From positions 1 through 39,577 of the forward strand of contig CALANA010000118.1 in NCBI GenBank assembly GCA_937925925.1: a DNA stretch of 39,577 bases. Reading direction: 5' to 3'. Numbering within the stretch: the first letter of the stretch is position 1; every line of letters begins with the position of its first letter. A program made the position numbers and the translations under genes. Below, piece after piece: positions 9,268 through 18,142 of the stretch. Origin of the DNA: an uncultured Chloroflexales bacterium (lineage in GTDB: Bacteria; Chloroflexota; Chloroflexia; Chloroflexales; Chloroflexaceae). The notes under the pieces were generated by a model that worked only from the letters and a program-made list of their open reading frames with translations, did no database searches and was not told where the DNA came from.

Positions 9268-10521
9268 TCATGCCGGATTCCGTGTTCGTAGACGGTGCCT
9301 GTGTTGCCGCACGGTCTGATCGGGGGTATACTCGGCAGGGCGGAGCTGGTTGAAGAGCATCTGCTGCTGATCGCCATCTTCCAGTGCCTGCAAGGTCTGC
9401 GGATCGATCGGTAGCGTAAAGGAAAACGTCGTCCCATGCCCCAGACCGGGGCTTTCGGCCCAGATATCGCCGCCATGGGCATACACCAGATGCCGGGCAA
9501 TGGTCAGGCCAATCCCATTACCACCGCTAGCACGGGCGCGTGATTTGTCCACCCGATAGAAGCGCTCAAAAATCTGCGGCAGATGTTCGGGCGCAATCCC
9601 AATCCCGGTATCCTGGATCGCAATAATCAGGCGTGTGGCATCGGCATGTGCCCGCACTGTTACCGTGCCACCGGCGGGCGTATAGCGAAAAGCATTCGCA
9701 AGCAGGTTAATGAGTACCTGGTTCACCCGATCCGGGTCGGCCCAGGCCAACGGCAGATCCGGCGCAATGACCGAGATCAGTTGCACCTGATCGGCTGCAA
9801 GCTGGGGCTGAAACTGGGCCACCAGATGTTCCAGTATGGCGCGCATGTCCGTTGGCCGCGGAATCACGGGAATTTGACCAGCTTCTACCCGTGAGAGCAA
9901 CATCAAATCCTCAATCAGCCGCTGGAGACGCACCGACTCGCTGAGAACGAGCGAGAACGTTTCACGACTGGGCTGCACAACACCATCGAGCAAGCCTTCC
10001 ATATAGCCTTCAATCGTTGCCAGGGGGGTGCGTAGCTCGTGCGCCACGTCGCCCAGCAGCGCCATCCGCCGCTGTTCGGTCTGCTCCAGCGTTTCCGCCA
10101 GTTGATTGACATTGCGACTCAGCTCGGCCAGTTCATCATCAGAGCCGATCAATGTACGTTCACGATAAAACCCCTGCGCCAGGCGTTGACTGACGGTGGA
10201 GATCGCATGCAGTGGCTCGACGATGCGATGGGAGACAAACAGGCTTACCGTGACGGCAGCAACCAGTGCCGAGAACGAGGCCACCAGCAGTGATTGTTGT
10301 ACCACCAGTTGAAAGTGCTTTAACCATGGTTCACTCAGATCAGCATACCGTTCCACTTGATCTGCTGCTGGCTGCTCTCCTCCGGGCAGCGCGGGCATAT
10401 CGTCCAACAGACTGCGACTGGCTAGAAAATGCGCGGTTGCCAGCAGGATCACCACCGCGATCAAAAAGATGATCAGGTGCGAAATAAACAGCTTCCAGCG
10501 CAACTGATGATGCCAGCGCAT
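9268..10521 (-). CDS. HAMP-containing sensor histidine kinase
   Basis: Two TM helices, HAMP, HisKA MALLGDVAHELRTPLATIEGYMEGLLDG, HATPase NQVLINLLANAFRYTPAGG, DTGIGI. ORF extends to 10551; the Met at 10521 follows the RR stop. Confidence 0.92.
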   Translation of the reverse strand: MRWHHQLRWKLFISHLIIFLIAVVILLATAHFLASRSLLDDMPALPGGEQPAADQVERYADLSEPWLKHFQLVVQQSLLVASFSALVAAVTVSLFVSHRIVEPLHAISTVSQRLAQGFYRERTLIGSDDELAELSRNVNQLAETLEQTEQRRMALLGDVAHELRTPLATIEGYMEGLLDGVVQPSRETFSLVLSESVRLQRLIEDLMLLSRVEAGQIPVIPRPTDMRAILEHLVAQFQPQLAADQVQLISVIAPDLPLAWADPDRVNQVLINLLANAFRYTPAGGTVTVRAHADATRLIIAIQDTGIGIAPEHLPQIFERFYRVDKSRARASGGNGIGLTIARHLVYAHGGDIWAESPGLGHGTTFSFTLPIDPQTLQALEDGDQQQMLFNQLRPAEYTPDQTVRQHRHRLRTRNPA

Positions 10522-10525
10522 ACAT

Positions 10526-11218
10526 TCACCTACCCACAAACTTATAGCCAACGCCGCGTACCGTTTGGATTAAACCCGCCGCCGGGTCATCGTCCAACTT
10601 ACGGCGTAGCACACCCACATGCACATCAACCACACGGTCAATGCCCGCAAAATCACGCCCCCACACCCGCTGCAGGAGTTCTTCGCGGGTAAAAACCCGT
10701 CCGGGATAGCTTGCCAGAGCGTAGAGAAGATCAAATTCGCGGGGGGTCAACTCGACCAGCACCTGATCGCGCCAGACCTCGCGCCGTTCGGGATGAATAA
10801 CCAGGCGGTCAAATTGCAGTACCGGACGTTCGCTGATCTGATCTAACGGTTGACGCTGACGACGGAGAATGGCCTTGACGCGCGCCACCAGTTCGCGGGG
10901 ACTAAAAGGTTTGGTCAGGTAATCATCGGCACCAATCGAAAGTCCGATCAGTTTGTCCACCTCTTCTGCACGAGCGGTGAGCATCAAGATATAGACTGGA
11001 TTTTCTTGCTGTAACCGTCGGCAAACCTCAAGCCCATCAATGCCGGGCAACATCACATCCAGCACAATCAAGTCAGGACGCACATTGCGTGCCAGGTTCA
11101 GTGCCGAGAGGCCATCATAGGCCCGCTGCACCACATAGCCTTCGGCGCTGAGATAGCTCGCCACTAGATCTACAATGGGTTCTTCGTCATCTACGACCAG
11201 AATCGTCGCTGATTCCAC
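10526..11218 (-). CDS. OmpR/PhoB-family response regulator
   Basis: ILVVDDEEPIVDLVASYLSAEGY...LIVLDVMLPGIDGLEV...LTKPFSPRELVARVKAILRR; winged-helix TPREFDLLYALASYPGRVFTREELLQRVWG. Confidence 0.95.
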   Translation of the reverse strand: MESATILVVDDEEPIVDLVASYLSAEGYVVQRAYDGLSALNLARNVRPDLIVLDVMLPGIDGLEVCRRLQQENPVYILMLTARAEEVDKLIGLSIGADDYLTKPFSPRELVARVKAILRRQRQPLDQISERPVLQFDRLVIHPERREVWRDQVLVELTPREFDLLYALASYPGRVFTREELLQRVWGRDFAGIDRVVDVHVGVLRRKLDDDPAAGLIQTVRGVGYKFVGR

Positions 11219-11384
11219 AGTAACACCTTACAGCAACTGGGGTTGCCTCGTAAACCTGTAACTGAAATGTAACTGATACTATACCACAGATTGAAAGATT
11301 ATGTGCAATACCAATGCACATTCATAGCAATCAGAGCGATCAGTTCCACTGCCCCGAACCTGAGTCCCATCTTCCGCACCCGGA

Positions 11385-11525
11385 TGGGAGTCCCGGCTTG
11401 AGCCGAGTCGGGCCACTGGAGGCCCGTTCCGCCGCCGACCGAAGTCCCGGCTTGAGCCGAGTCGGGCGGGAGACCCGCCTTCCGCCCCCGACCGGGAGTC
11501 CCGCCTCGAGCCGGGTCGGGCCACC
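11385..11525. repeat. Cluster of AGTCCCGGCTTGAGCCG(A/G)GTCGGG extragenic palindromes
   Basis: At least four copies of gggagtcccg[gc]..[ct]tgagccgNgtcggg. Confidence 0.85.
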
Positions 11526-11526
11526 A

Positions 11527-11958
11527 TCATCCCTCGCCCGCCAGTTGCAACAACCGCGCCCACTGCGCGGCATTGACCGGCACCACCGAGAGACGGCTCT
11601 GCCGCACCAGCGCGAAATCGGCAAAAAAGGCCTCGGCTTTAATCGTCGCCAGGCTGACTGGACGTGCCAGACGGCGCACCAGACGCACATCAACCACAAC
11701 CGGCGCTGCCCCACTCTGGTTGTCGGTCAGATCGGCTTGCGGATCAGGATAGGGCGCACTGGTCAGTTCAGCCATGCCCACCACCTGCCGCTCCGTCCCA
11801 GTATGGTAGATCAGTACCAGATCGCCGGTTTGCATACTGCGCATATGCTTCAGCGCCACAGTATTGCGCACCCCATCCCAGACCGTCGCACCATCACGCT
11901 CCAGGTCGGCAAAGCTATAGCTCCCTGGCTCAGTTTTGAGCAACCAGTAGTTCGGCAT
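11527..11958 (-). CDS. EVE domain-containing protein
   Basis: MPNYWLLKTEPGSYSFADLERDGATVWDGVRNTVALKHMRSMQTGDLVLIYHTG, typical EVE N-terminus. Confidence 0.92.
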   Translation of the reverse strand: MPNYWLLKTEPGSYSFADLERDGATVWDGVRNTVALKHMRSMQTGDLVLIYHTGTERQVVGMAELTSAPYPDPQADLTDNQSGAAPVVVDVRLVRRLARPVSLATIKAEAFFADFALVRQSRLSVVPVNAAQWARLLQLAGEG

Positions 11959-12039
11959 ATATGACCATCGTGCAATCGCTGTCTCATCCAATCCACATCA
12001 GATACAGTGCGATTCTAGCGCCAGTGGCAGGGTCTGTCA

Positions 12040-12480
12040 ATGATAATCGGAGCCACTGCCACCCAGTGCATCATGCCCGCCCCGCCCCGCCGCGCTCCAC
12101 CGCGCTCGCCGCGCCCGCCGCGCCCGCCATTGTCCCGCAGCGTCATTACAACGTGCGCATCCATGCCCGACAATGCATGCCATGATCGTAGGGGCACCTC
12201 TGTTGGGTGCCCGCAACGCCCCGTCATGCATACCAGTGGCAACATTGCCCCACAGCGCCTGCAGCGCTCCGCCCCGCATCACAATAATCATGTCATGATC
12301 GTAGGGGCACTGGTGGGTGCCCGCAACGCCCCACCATGCATATCAATGGCAACATCTCCGCGCCCGCCGCGCCCTCCATCGCTCTTCATTGCTCCACCAT
12401 GATCATGCGATGATCGTCGGGTCACCGCTCGTGGGTGCCCGCAACGCCCCGCAATGAAAAACAATGTGCTACAGCGCCGC
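12040..12480. repeat. Repeat island: gatcgtaggggcacc...gggtgcccgcaacgcccc hairpins with catgcataccaNtggcaacat modules and C-rich low-complexity DNA
   Basis: Copies near 12183, 12295 and 12408; related modules recur at 13446, 13590 (inverted), 13713, 29297 and 29470. Confidence 0.8.
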
Positions 12481-12491
12481 GCTGCATTGTG

Positions 12492-12606
12492 GCACTGCCA
12501 TACCGTGAGATGCTTCCTGCGTCAGCATGACATGGAAGAGGCGTTACGGGTCGAGCAATGTAGCACTGCCATACCGTGAGATGCTTCCTGCGTCAGCATG
12601 ACATGG
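12492..12606. repeat. 44-bp identical direct repeat, 71-bp period
   Basis: gcactgccataccgtgagatgcttcctgcgtcagcatgacatgg at 12492-12535 and 12563-12606. Confidence 0.92.
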
Positions 12607-12740
12607 GGGCGGCGCTGCGGGCAGGGCAATGCGCCCTCCAGGTAACACCGATGGAGCGTCAAGCAGAGCGACTTGACAAAACCACTCTGCTGATCGGATA
12701 ATTGAGAATATACGTTTTATCTTTGGAAGGTCGCTTGCTG

Positions 12741-13070
12741 ATGACTCTCACACTTGAACCGCCAGTCCTGCCAATTACGCTGACGCCGCAAGGAGTTGCG
12801 CTCGTGCGGGGCACGCGGGTGCCCATTGATACGCTGATTACGGCCTTTGCCCAGGGTGACACACCCGAAGAGATGGCCCAGAATTTCCCTACCGTAAGCG
12901 TGGCGGATGCGTATGCGGTGATTGCCTACTACCTGCAACACCAGACAGCGGTTGATGCCTACCTCGCGGAACGGCGCCAGCGTCGCGCTGCGTTGCAAGC
13001 GCAGATCGAAGCCCGGCTCGATTCGCATAGCTTACGCGCCCGCCTCCTGGCACGCCAGACAAGCGCATGA
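12741..13070 (+). CDS. DUF433-family antitoxin-like protein
   Basis: ITLTPQGVALVRGTRVPIDTLITAFAQGDTPEEMAQNFPTVSVADAYAVIAYYL; typical DUF433 organisation. Start uncertain (ORF extends upstream to 12702). Confidence 0.88.
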   Translation: MTLTLEPPVLPITLTPQGVALVRGTRVPIDTLITAFAQGDTPEEMAQNFPTVSVADAYAVIAYYLQHQTAVDAYLAERRQRRAALQAQIEARLDSHSLRARLLARQTSA

Positions 13071-13417
13071 AACTCCTCGCTGATGAAAACCTCCATCGGG
13101 CGATCGTGCGCGGCCTGCTGCGGCACATTCCGCATCTCGATCTTGTGCGGGTGCAAGATGTTGGTCTGCGTGGCACCGATGACCCAACTGTCCTGGCCTG
13201 GGCTGCCACCGAAGGGCGGTTGATCCTCACGCATGATGCTGAAACTTTGATTGCTGATGCGTATGCACGCGTGCGCGCTGGCTTGCCCATGCCCGGTGTA
13301 ATTGAGGTGAGCCAGACTGCACCGATTGGCGTCGTCATTGAAGATCTCATCCTCTTAATTCAGGGCAGTCTACCGCATGAGTGGGAGCATCAAGTACTCT
13401 ATGTACCGCTGCGTTGA
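13067..13417 (+). CDS. DUF5615 PIN-like toxin component
   Basis: MKLLADENLHRAIVRGLLRHIPHLDLVRVQDVGLRGTDDPTVLAWAATEGRLILTHDAETL; 4-bp ATGA overlap with the DUF433 gene. Confidence 0.9.
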   Translation: MKLLADENLHRAIVRGLLRHIPHLDLVRVQDVGLRGTDDPTVLAWAATEGRLILTHDAETLIADAYARVRAGLPMPGVIEVSQTAPIGVVIEDLILLIQGSLPHEWEHQVLYVPLR

Positions 13418-13439
13418 TTGCGATGCGAAGATTGCCGCG

Positions 13440-13800
13440 CCCCTCCATGCATACCAATGACAACATTGCCCCGCCCCGCCGCGCCCGTCGCGCCCCGCCA
13501 TGCCGCCCAATGCTGTGCCATGCCCCGCATTGACACTCATTGCCCCCCAACGACCAGGCCAGGCTATCGTCGCTATCGTTGCCGGGTAATGCATGGCAAT
13601 GTGGGCACCCACAAGAGGTGCCCCTACGATCATTGTTGCACAATGCCCCTGCAATGCCCCTGCAATGCCGTGCAATGCCGCGCAATGCCGCGCAGCGCCC
13701 CACATCGCCCCGCCATGCATACCAATGAAACCAGCGCCCCACAGCGCCCCGCCGCGCCCGCAGCGCTCACAGCGCCCCACCATGAACCTTTACCGCGTGC
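13440..13800. repeat. Low-complexity C-rich island (cgccccgc / gcaatgcc iterations) with dispersed repeat modules
   Basis: cccctgcaatgcccctgcaatgccgtgcaatgccgcgcaatgccgcgcag; ccatgcataccaatgacaacattgcccc; gggcacccacaagaggtgcccc. Confidence 0.8.
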
Positions 13801-13885
13801 CCCACACATAGAGAGCTTGATCGCCATCCACACCGCTGATCCAGAGCGGAAGGGCGAAGTCACATTGGTATGAGTGGAGTGGGTG

Positions 13886-14010
13886 CCGGGGGCGTAAACG
13901 CCCCGGCCAGGGGTGCCAAGGCCACCTGCGTGGCCTTGCGAGCCTGCGCCGAGGGCCGGGGGCGTCAACGCCCCGGCAAGGTGAGCGAAGGCCACCTACG
14001 TGGCCTCGCA
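13886..14010. repeat. Two copies of a composite palindrome pair (ccgggggcgtNaacgccccgg + aaggccacctNcgtggcct)
   Basis: ccgggggcgtaaacgccccgg and ccgggggcgtcaacgccccgg, each followed by aaggccacct[g/a]cgtggcct. Confidence 0.88.
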
Positions 14011-14011
14011 A

Positions 14012-14463
14012 GCCCGCGTAGGCGGGCTTCGCCCAGGTTGCCCGCGGCTTCAGCCACCGGGGGCCAGCCCGCGTAGGCGGGCTTCGCCCAGGTTGCCCGC
14101 GGCTTCAGCCGCCGGGGGCCAGCGGGTTGCCCGCGGCTTCAGCCGCCGGGGGCCAGCCCGCGTAGGCGGGCTTCGCCCGGGTTGCCCGCGGCTTCAGCCG
14201 CCGGGCACCAGCCCGCGCAGGCGGGCTTCGCCCGGGTTGCCCGCGGCTTCAGCCGCCGGGGGCCAGCGGGTTGCCCGCGGCTTCAGCCGCCGGGGGCCAG
14301 CCCGCGCAGGCGGGCTTCGCCAGGTTGCCCGCGGCTTTAGCCGCCGGGGGCCAGCCTGCGTAGGCGGGCTTCGCCCGGGTTGCCCGCGGCTTTAGCCGCC
14401 GGGGGCCAGCCCGCGTAGGCGGGCTTCGCCCGGGTTGCGCGCGGCTTTAGCCGCCGGGGGCCG
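14012..14463. repeat. Tandem array of composite palindromes, basic unit 55 bp, higher-order unit 144 bp
   Basis: gcccgcgtaggcgggc starts at 14012, 14067, 14156, 14211, 14300, 14354 and 14409, each followed by cccgcggctt(c/t)agccgccgggggcca. Confidence 0.93.
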
Positions 14464-15097
14464 AACCAGTCTCTATCACCGCCCGCAAGCCCGCTGCAAA
14501 CTGCCGTGCCCCACCCTGGGCCGGATGCCGCACTTTGTGATGCGCCACCCCCAACCGCGTTAGCGCCTGATCAGCGGTGTTGCCCATTGCCACGACCAGT
14601 ACCGCCGGAAAGAGCGTACAGACACGTGCCAGGAAGGGCAAGCCCAGCGCCAGCTCGGCAGCACGTGGGGTGCGGTTGCTCTGCGGGTTATCGCCGCGAT
14701 GTGGATGGAAGGGAAAGGCGTTCCAACCCACGGCCACAACGCCCAGGCAGGCGATCTCACGCCAGACAATCGTCGCCGTTTGCTCGGCGGAGATGCGCCC
14801 ATCGTCAGTAGCCAGCACAAACCCGCGTGCCGCACCAAACAACCCCGGTGGATCGATCCCACGTAACATAATCCGCTCGCTCGTAAACGGGATGCCCGTG
14901 CGCCGCGCCCCGAGATAGCCCGGTGCCTCGCCCACCAGCAGCAGTAGGGGTTGCCGCGCCTGCGCCTGCTCCAACGCCCGCCGCAGATTGGCACGGCGCA
15001 CAGCATTCCCGGCCACGCCATTGTCCGCATACTGGTTCGTCGCATCGGCGGCCACCGGTGCCTGTGCCAGATCGTTCAGGAGTTGATCAAATATCAT
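14447..15097 (-). CDS. Uracil-DNA glycosylase-family protein
   Basis: PLLLLVGEAPGYLGARRTGIPFTSERIMLRG and late VVAMGNTADQAL; UDG-superfamily style motifs. Confidence 0.82.
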   Translation of the reverse strand: MIFDQLLNDLAQAPVAADATNQYADNGVAGNAVRRANLRRALEQAQARQPLLLLVGEAPGYLGARRTGIPFTSERIMLRGIDPPGLFGAARGFVLATDDGRISAEQTATIVWREIACLGVVAVGWNAFPFHPHRGDNPQSNRTPRAAELALGLPFLARVCTLFPAVLVVAMGNTADQALTRLGVAHHKVRHPAQGGARQFAAGLRAVIETGSAPGG

Positions 15098-15177
15098 TAA
15101 TACATACTATACAAATTTAGGACGTACGCGCTCGTGTGAACACAACGTCTTTTGCGCCTACGGCAGCATTGTAAACC

Positions 15178-15372
15178 TGGAGTCCCGGCTCTAGCCAACA
15201 ACACCGGAGTCCCGGCTCTAGCCGACAACACCGGAGTCCCGGCTTGAGCCGGGCCGGAGCAGCCAACAACACCAGAGTCCCGACTGCAGCCGGGCTGGAG
15301 CAGCCGGGAGCAACGGAGTCCCGGCTTGAGCCGGGCCGACTCCAGCCGACAACACCGGAGTCTCGGCTTCAG
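15178..15372. repeat. Cluster of GGAGTCCCGGCT-NN-AGCC(GGG) extragenic palindromes
   Basis: Six or more iterations of ggagtcccggct(t/c)(g/t)agcc, spaced about 30-50 bp. Confidence 0.85.
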
Positions 15373-15394
15373 ATGTAGGATTGCCATACCATCA

Positions 15395-17326
15395 TCAGCG
15401 GGCGCTGGCTGACCCTTTTGCACGACTGCGCTGACGCCAGCGCTCGCGCAGGTAGGTAATCCCGTTACGTTGATAGACCAGCCACTCCACCACCAGCACG
15501 AGCAACGCCAGTGCCGCCAGCCAGCGCCAGATCTCCTGCCGCCCCACGCGCTCGCGCATCGCCGCCGTCTGTAGCCCGCTGGTCTGCGTCACTGCCAGGC
15601 GCTCCTGCGGTTTGATCTGCGACTCGCCGGCAGTAAACAGGTTGACCGCATAGCGCTGACGTAATTCAAGCTGGTTATTGTGATAGACCTCAAGCGTATA
15701 CACCCCCAGTTCGCCGGTATCATCATACACCGCCTGGTTGCCCAGGATCTGGATCCGATCGCTGTTGCGCGAACTGACCTGCCGTCCATCGGGCCGGATC
15801 ACGCGCACCTCGCTAACAGCGTCATCAATCGGCACCACCAGCGGTTGCCCTGGCACGAGCTGTGCCGCCTGCGCCCCGGTGCCGGGCGAGAGATAGCTCA
15901 CGATATTTGAGAGCAGCAGCGGAAAGGCCACCTGGAGCGGCAGATCAGACTGATGCAGGTCAAACGCCAGCACCACGATGCGCCGCCCATCGCGCTCACC
16001 GGCCACCAGCAGCGGCGCTCCATCGCTATCGATCACTATCCGCGCCCAGTTCCCCGGCACAATCCGGGCTGCCTTGAGGACACTGACCTCGCTGACGCTG
16101 ACACTGCGTAACAGCGGTTCGTCGCCAAACACCGGGCGCATAGCCGGAAACTCCAGCGTACCCGTCACCGAGAAATACGCAGTACTCTGCGGGGGCGCAA
16201 TAAAGAACAGATTCCCTGGCGGCAGCGTCGTTGGGGTTACCCCATCAATAATTGTCAGCGGCACCTGCGCTGCCGTCTGGGTAAACGTCGCTGTCGTCGT
16301 AGGCACCAGCGTCATCTGCACCCCCGGCAACAGCGCCAGGCCGGTTTCGAGAAAGCGGTTGCCCGGCCCGATCACACGCACATTCGTCTGATCGCCGACC
16401 CGACTGACGGCCCAGGCACGATCATCGGTGGGCAAGGCATCACCTTCGTTCAAGCGCGCCTCAACCACCTGCACCTGGGGCGGTATGTCAACAATGATGC
16501 TCTGCTCACGACCGGGATCGAGGCTCAGGTTGTAGGCATTGAAGAGCGCCCCATCGAGGTAGATGTCCATCCGCCGCGTGACGCTCGCGCCACCATAATT
16601 TGTGGCCTGCGCGAACAATGTCTGCCCGGCGGCGGCAGGTTGCAACGCCAGCGCACTGATCGCCACATTGTTATCGCTGCGTCCGATCGGGAAATAGCGT
16701 ACGGTGGCGGGAACGGTCAAGTCTTCCGGCACCGTAACATTCCCGTCGGAGATAATCGCCACCTCGCTCTGCTCTTCACGTGCCGCCAGCGCCGCCGCCA
16801 GCGTCAGCGCCTGTGTCAGATCGCTGTCGCCACTGTTGCGCAGCGTAATGCCGTTAATCGCATTGCGCAGCTCGCGCTGATCGGTGGTGGAGGCTACCAG
16901 CACCTCCATCTGCCCACCCGTCGCAATGATCGTGGCCTGCCCGCCATCGGGCAGTTGTTCGATCAGCCGGAGTGCCTCGGCTCTGGCTGCCTCCAGCCGG
17001 TTGGGAGCCACATCAACCGCACCCATGCTGGCCGAGCGGTCGATAATCACAATCAGGTTGCGCCCGGCAATGCCCTGTGTCAGAAAAAAGGGCCGCGCCA
17101 GCGCCAGCACCAGCAGTATCAGCAACAACAACTGCAATAAGAGCAATATATTGCGCCGTAACTTCTGCCAGGGCGCGTTGGCCTCGACATCGCGTACCAT
17201 ACGCTGCCATAGGAAAGTGGACGAGACGGTACGCTCTTCGCGGCGCAACTTGAGCAGGTACATGGCAATAATGATTGGCCCGATGAGCGCGGCCCCGATC
17301 AAGGCCATGGGAGCCAGCAGAGACAT
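15395..17326 (-). CDS. BatA/VWA-domain membrane protein
   Basis: N-terminal BatA-like MSLLAPMALIGAALIGPIIIAMYLLKLRREERTVSSTFLW; VWA MIDAS-like IIDRSASMGAVD; C-terminal TM. Confidence 0.9.
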   Translation of the reverse strand: MSLLAPMALIGAALIGPIIIAMYLLKLRREERTVSSTFLWQRMVRDVEANAPWQKLRRNILLLLQLLLLILLVLALARPFFLTQGIAGRNLIVIIDRSASMGAVDVAPNRLEAARAEALRLIEQLPDGGQATIIATGGQMEVLVASTTDQRELRNAINGITLRNSGDSDLTQALTLAAALAAREEQSEVAIISDGNVTVPEDLTVPATVRYFPIGRSDNNVAISALALQPAAAGQTLFAQATNYGGASVTRRMDIYLDGALFNAYNLSLDPGREQSIIVDIPPQVQVVEARLNEGDALPTDDRAWAVSRVGDQTNVRVIGPGNRFLETGLALLPGVQMTLVPTTTATFTQTAAQVPLTIIDGVTPTTLPPGNLFFIAPPQSTAYFSVTGTLEFPAMRPVFGDEPLLRSVSVSEVSVLKAARIVPGNWARIVIDSDGAPLLVAGERDGRRIVVLAFDLHQSDLPLQVAFPLLLSNIVSYLSPGTGAQAAQLVPGQPLVVPIDDAVSEVRVIRPDGRQVSSRNSDRIQILGNQAVYDDTGELGVYTLEVYHNNQLELRQRYAVNLFTAGESQIKPQERLAVTQTSGLQTAAMRERVGRQEIWRWLAALALLVLVVEWLVYQRNGITYLRERWRQRSRAKGSASAR

Positions 17327-17329
17327 AGC

Positions 17330-18073
17330 TTATTCCTCTTCCATCTCAATGCCCATCGCCCGTAACCGGGCTGCAAGACGTTCAGCGCGGGCCAGTGCCG
17401 CTTCCTTTTCCTGGCGCTCCTGCTCAGCACGCTGCCGTTCCTGCTCGGCCTGTTGTTGGGCCAGGCGGTGCTGCGCTTCCAGGTCGAGATAACTCAGAAA
17501 CGGCTGCCCATCCGGGCGCAGGATGCACAACTCGTCCGGCTGTAGCTGGAAGGTGATGCCCAGCCGCGGACTGACCCAGCCATCCAGCGTCTCGATCACG
17601 CGCAGGCGACCGTTGGCCCGCCGCCAGCCACTCAACTCGTTTCGATCCGGGTCATACAGGTAATATTCCTCAACCCCATAATCGTCATAGAACTCCAGCT
17701 TCCTGAACATCTCCTGCCAGGTGTTGGTCGGCGACAGGATTTCAAAGACGACCTGGGGCGGAATATTGTCTTCTTCCCACTGCTTGTAGTTGCCGCGATC
17801 ACCTTTCGGGCGGCCAAAGACAACCATGGCATCGGGGGCACGGCAAATATCCGGTCGGCCCTGTACCGGGTACCACAATAAGTCTCCAGCCACAAACACA
17901 TTCGGTTCATGTCGCAAGAGCGCATCCAGCCCGCCCTGGATGGTGACAATCCAGCGGAATTGTTTCGTGTTATCGGCCATGGGTTGTCCATCGCTTTCTG
18001 GATACACGAGTGTCGCTGCGGTGTCAGTGGTCTCCGTTGTTGCTCGTATTTCGGGCAGCAGTTCAGCTACCAT
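17330..18073 (-). CDS. Uma2-family (DUF820) putative nuclease with C-terminal coiled coil
   Basis: RPDICRAPDAMVVFGRPKGDRGNYKQWEEDNIPPQVVFEILSPTNT...KLEFYDDYGVEEYYLYDPDRNELSGW; E/Q/R-rich tail. Confidence 0.9.
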   Translation of the reverse strand: MVAELLPEIRATTETTDTAATLVYPESDGQPMADNTKQFRWIVTIQGGLDALLRHEPNVFVAGDLLWYPVQGRPDICRAPDAMVVFGRPKGDRGNYKQWEEDNIPPQVVFEILSPTNTWQEMFRKLEFYDDYGVEEYYLYDPDRNELSGWRRANGRLRVIETLDGWVSPRLGITFQLQPDELCILRPDGQPFLSYLDLEAQHRLAQQQAEQERQRAEQERQEKEAALARAERLAARLRAMGIEMEEE

Positions 18074-18142
18074 CGTTATCCTCCTTCTGAGTGGCGATGC
18101 CTGCGAATCATGCCTGACAAAGAGATAGAGATAGACAACACC

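Noticed and set aside
12040-12402. Plus-strand 120-aa ORF
   Set aside because: Lies in C-rich repeat island; biased composition and repeat-derived.
13870-14395. Plus-strand ORFs over the palindromic array (PRRRASPRLPAASAAGGQRVARGFSRRG)
   Set aside because: Translation of the repeat only; no RBS or non-repeat coding segment.
14012-14463. CRISPR array
   Set aside because: Regular spacing, but units are themselves palindromic, the sequence between them is also repeated rather than unique, and no cas genes are present.
17330-18073. Uma2 gene as proof of a mobile element insertion
   Set aside because: No terminal repeats or target duplications seen at its ends; Uma2 genes are common in these genomes, so only adjacency is reported.
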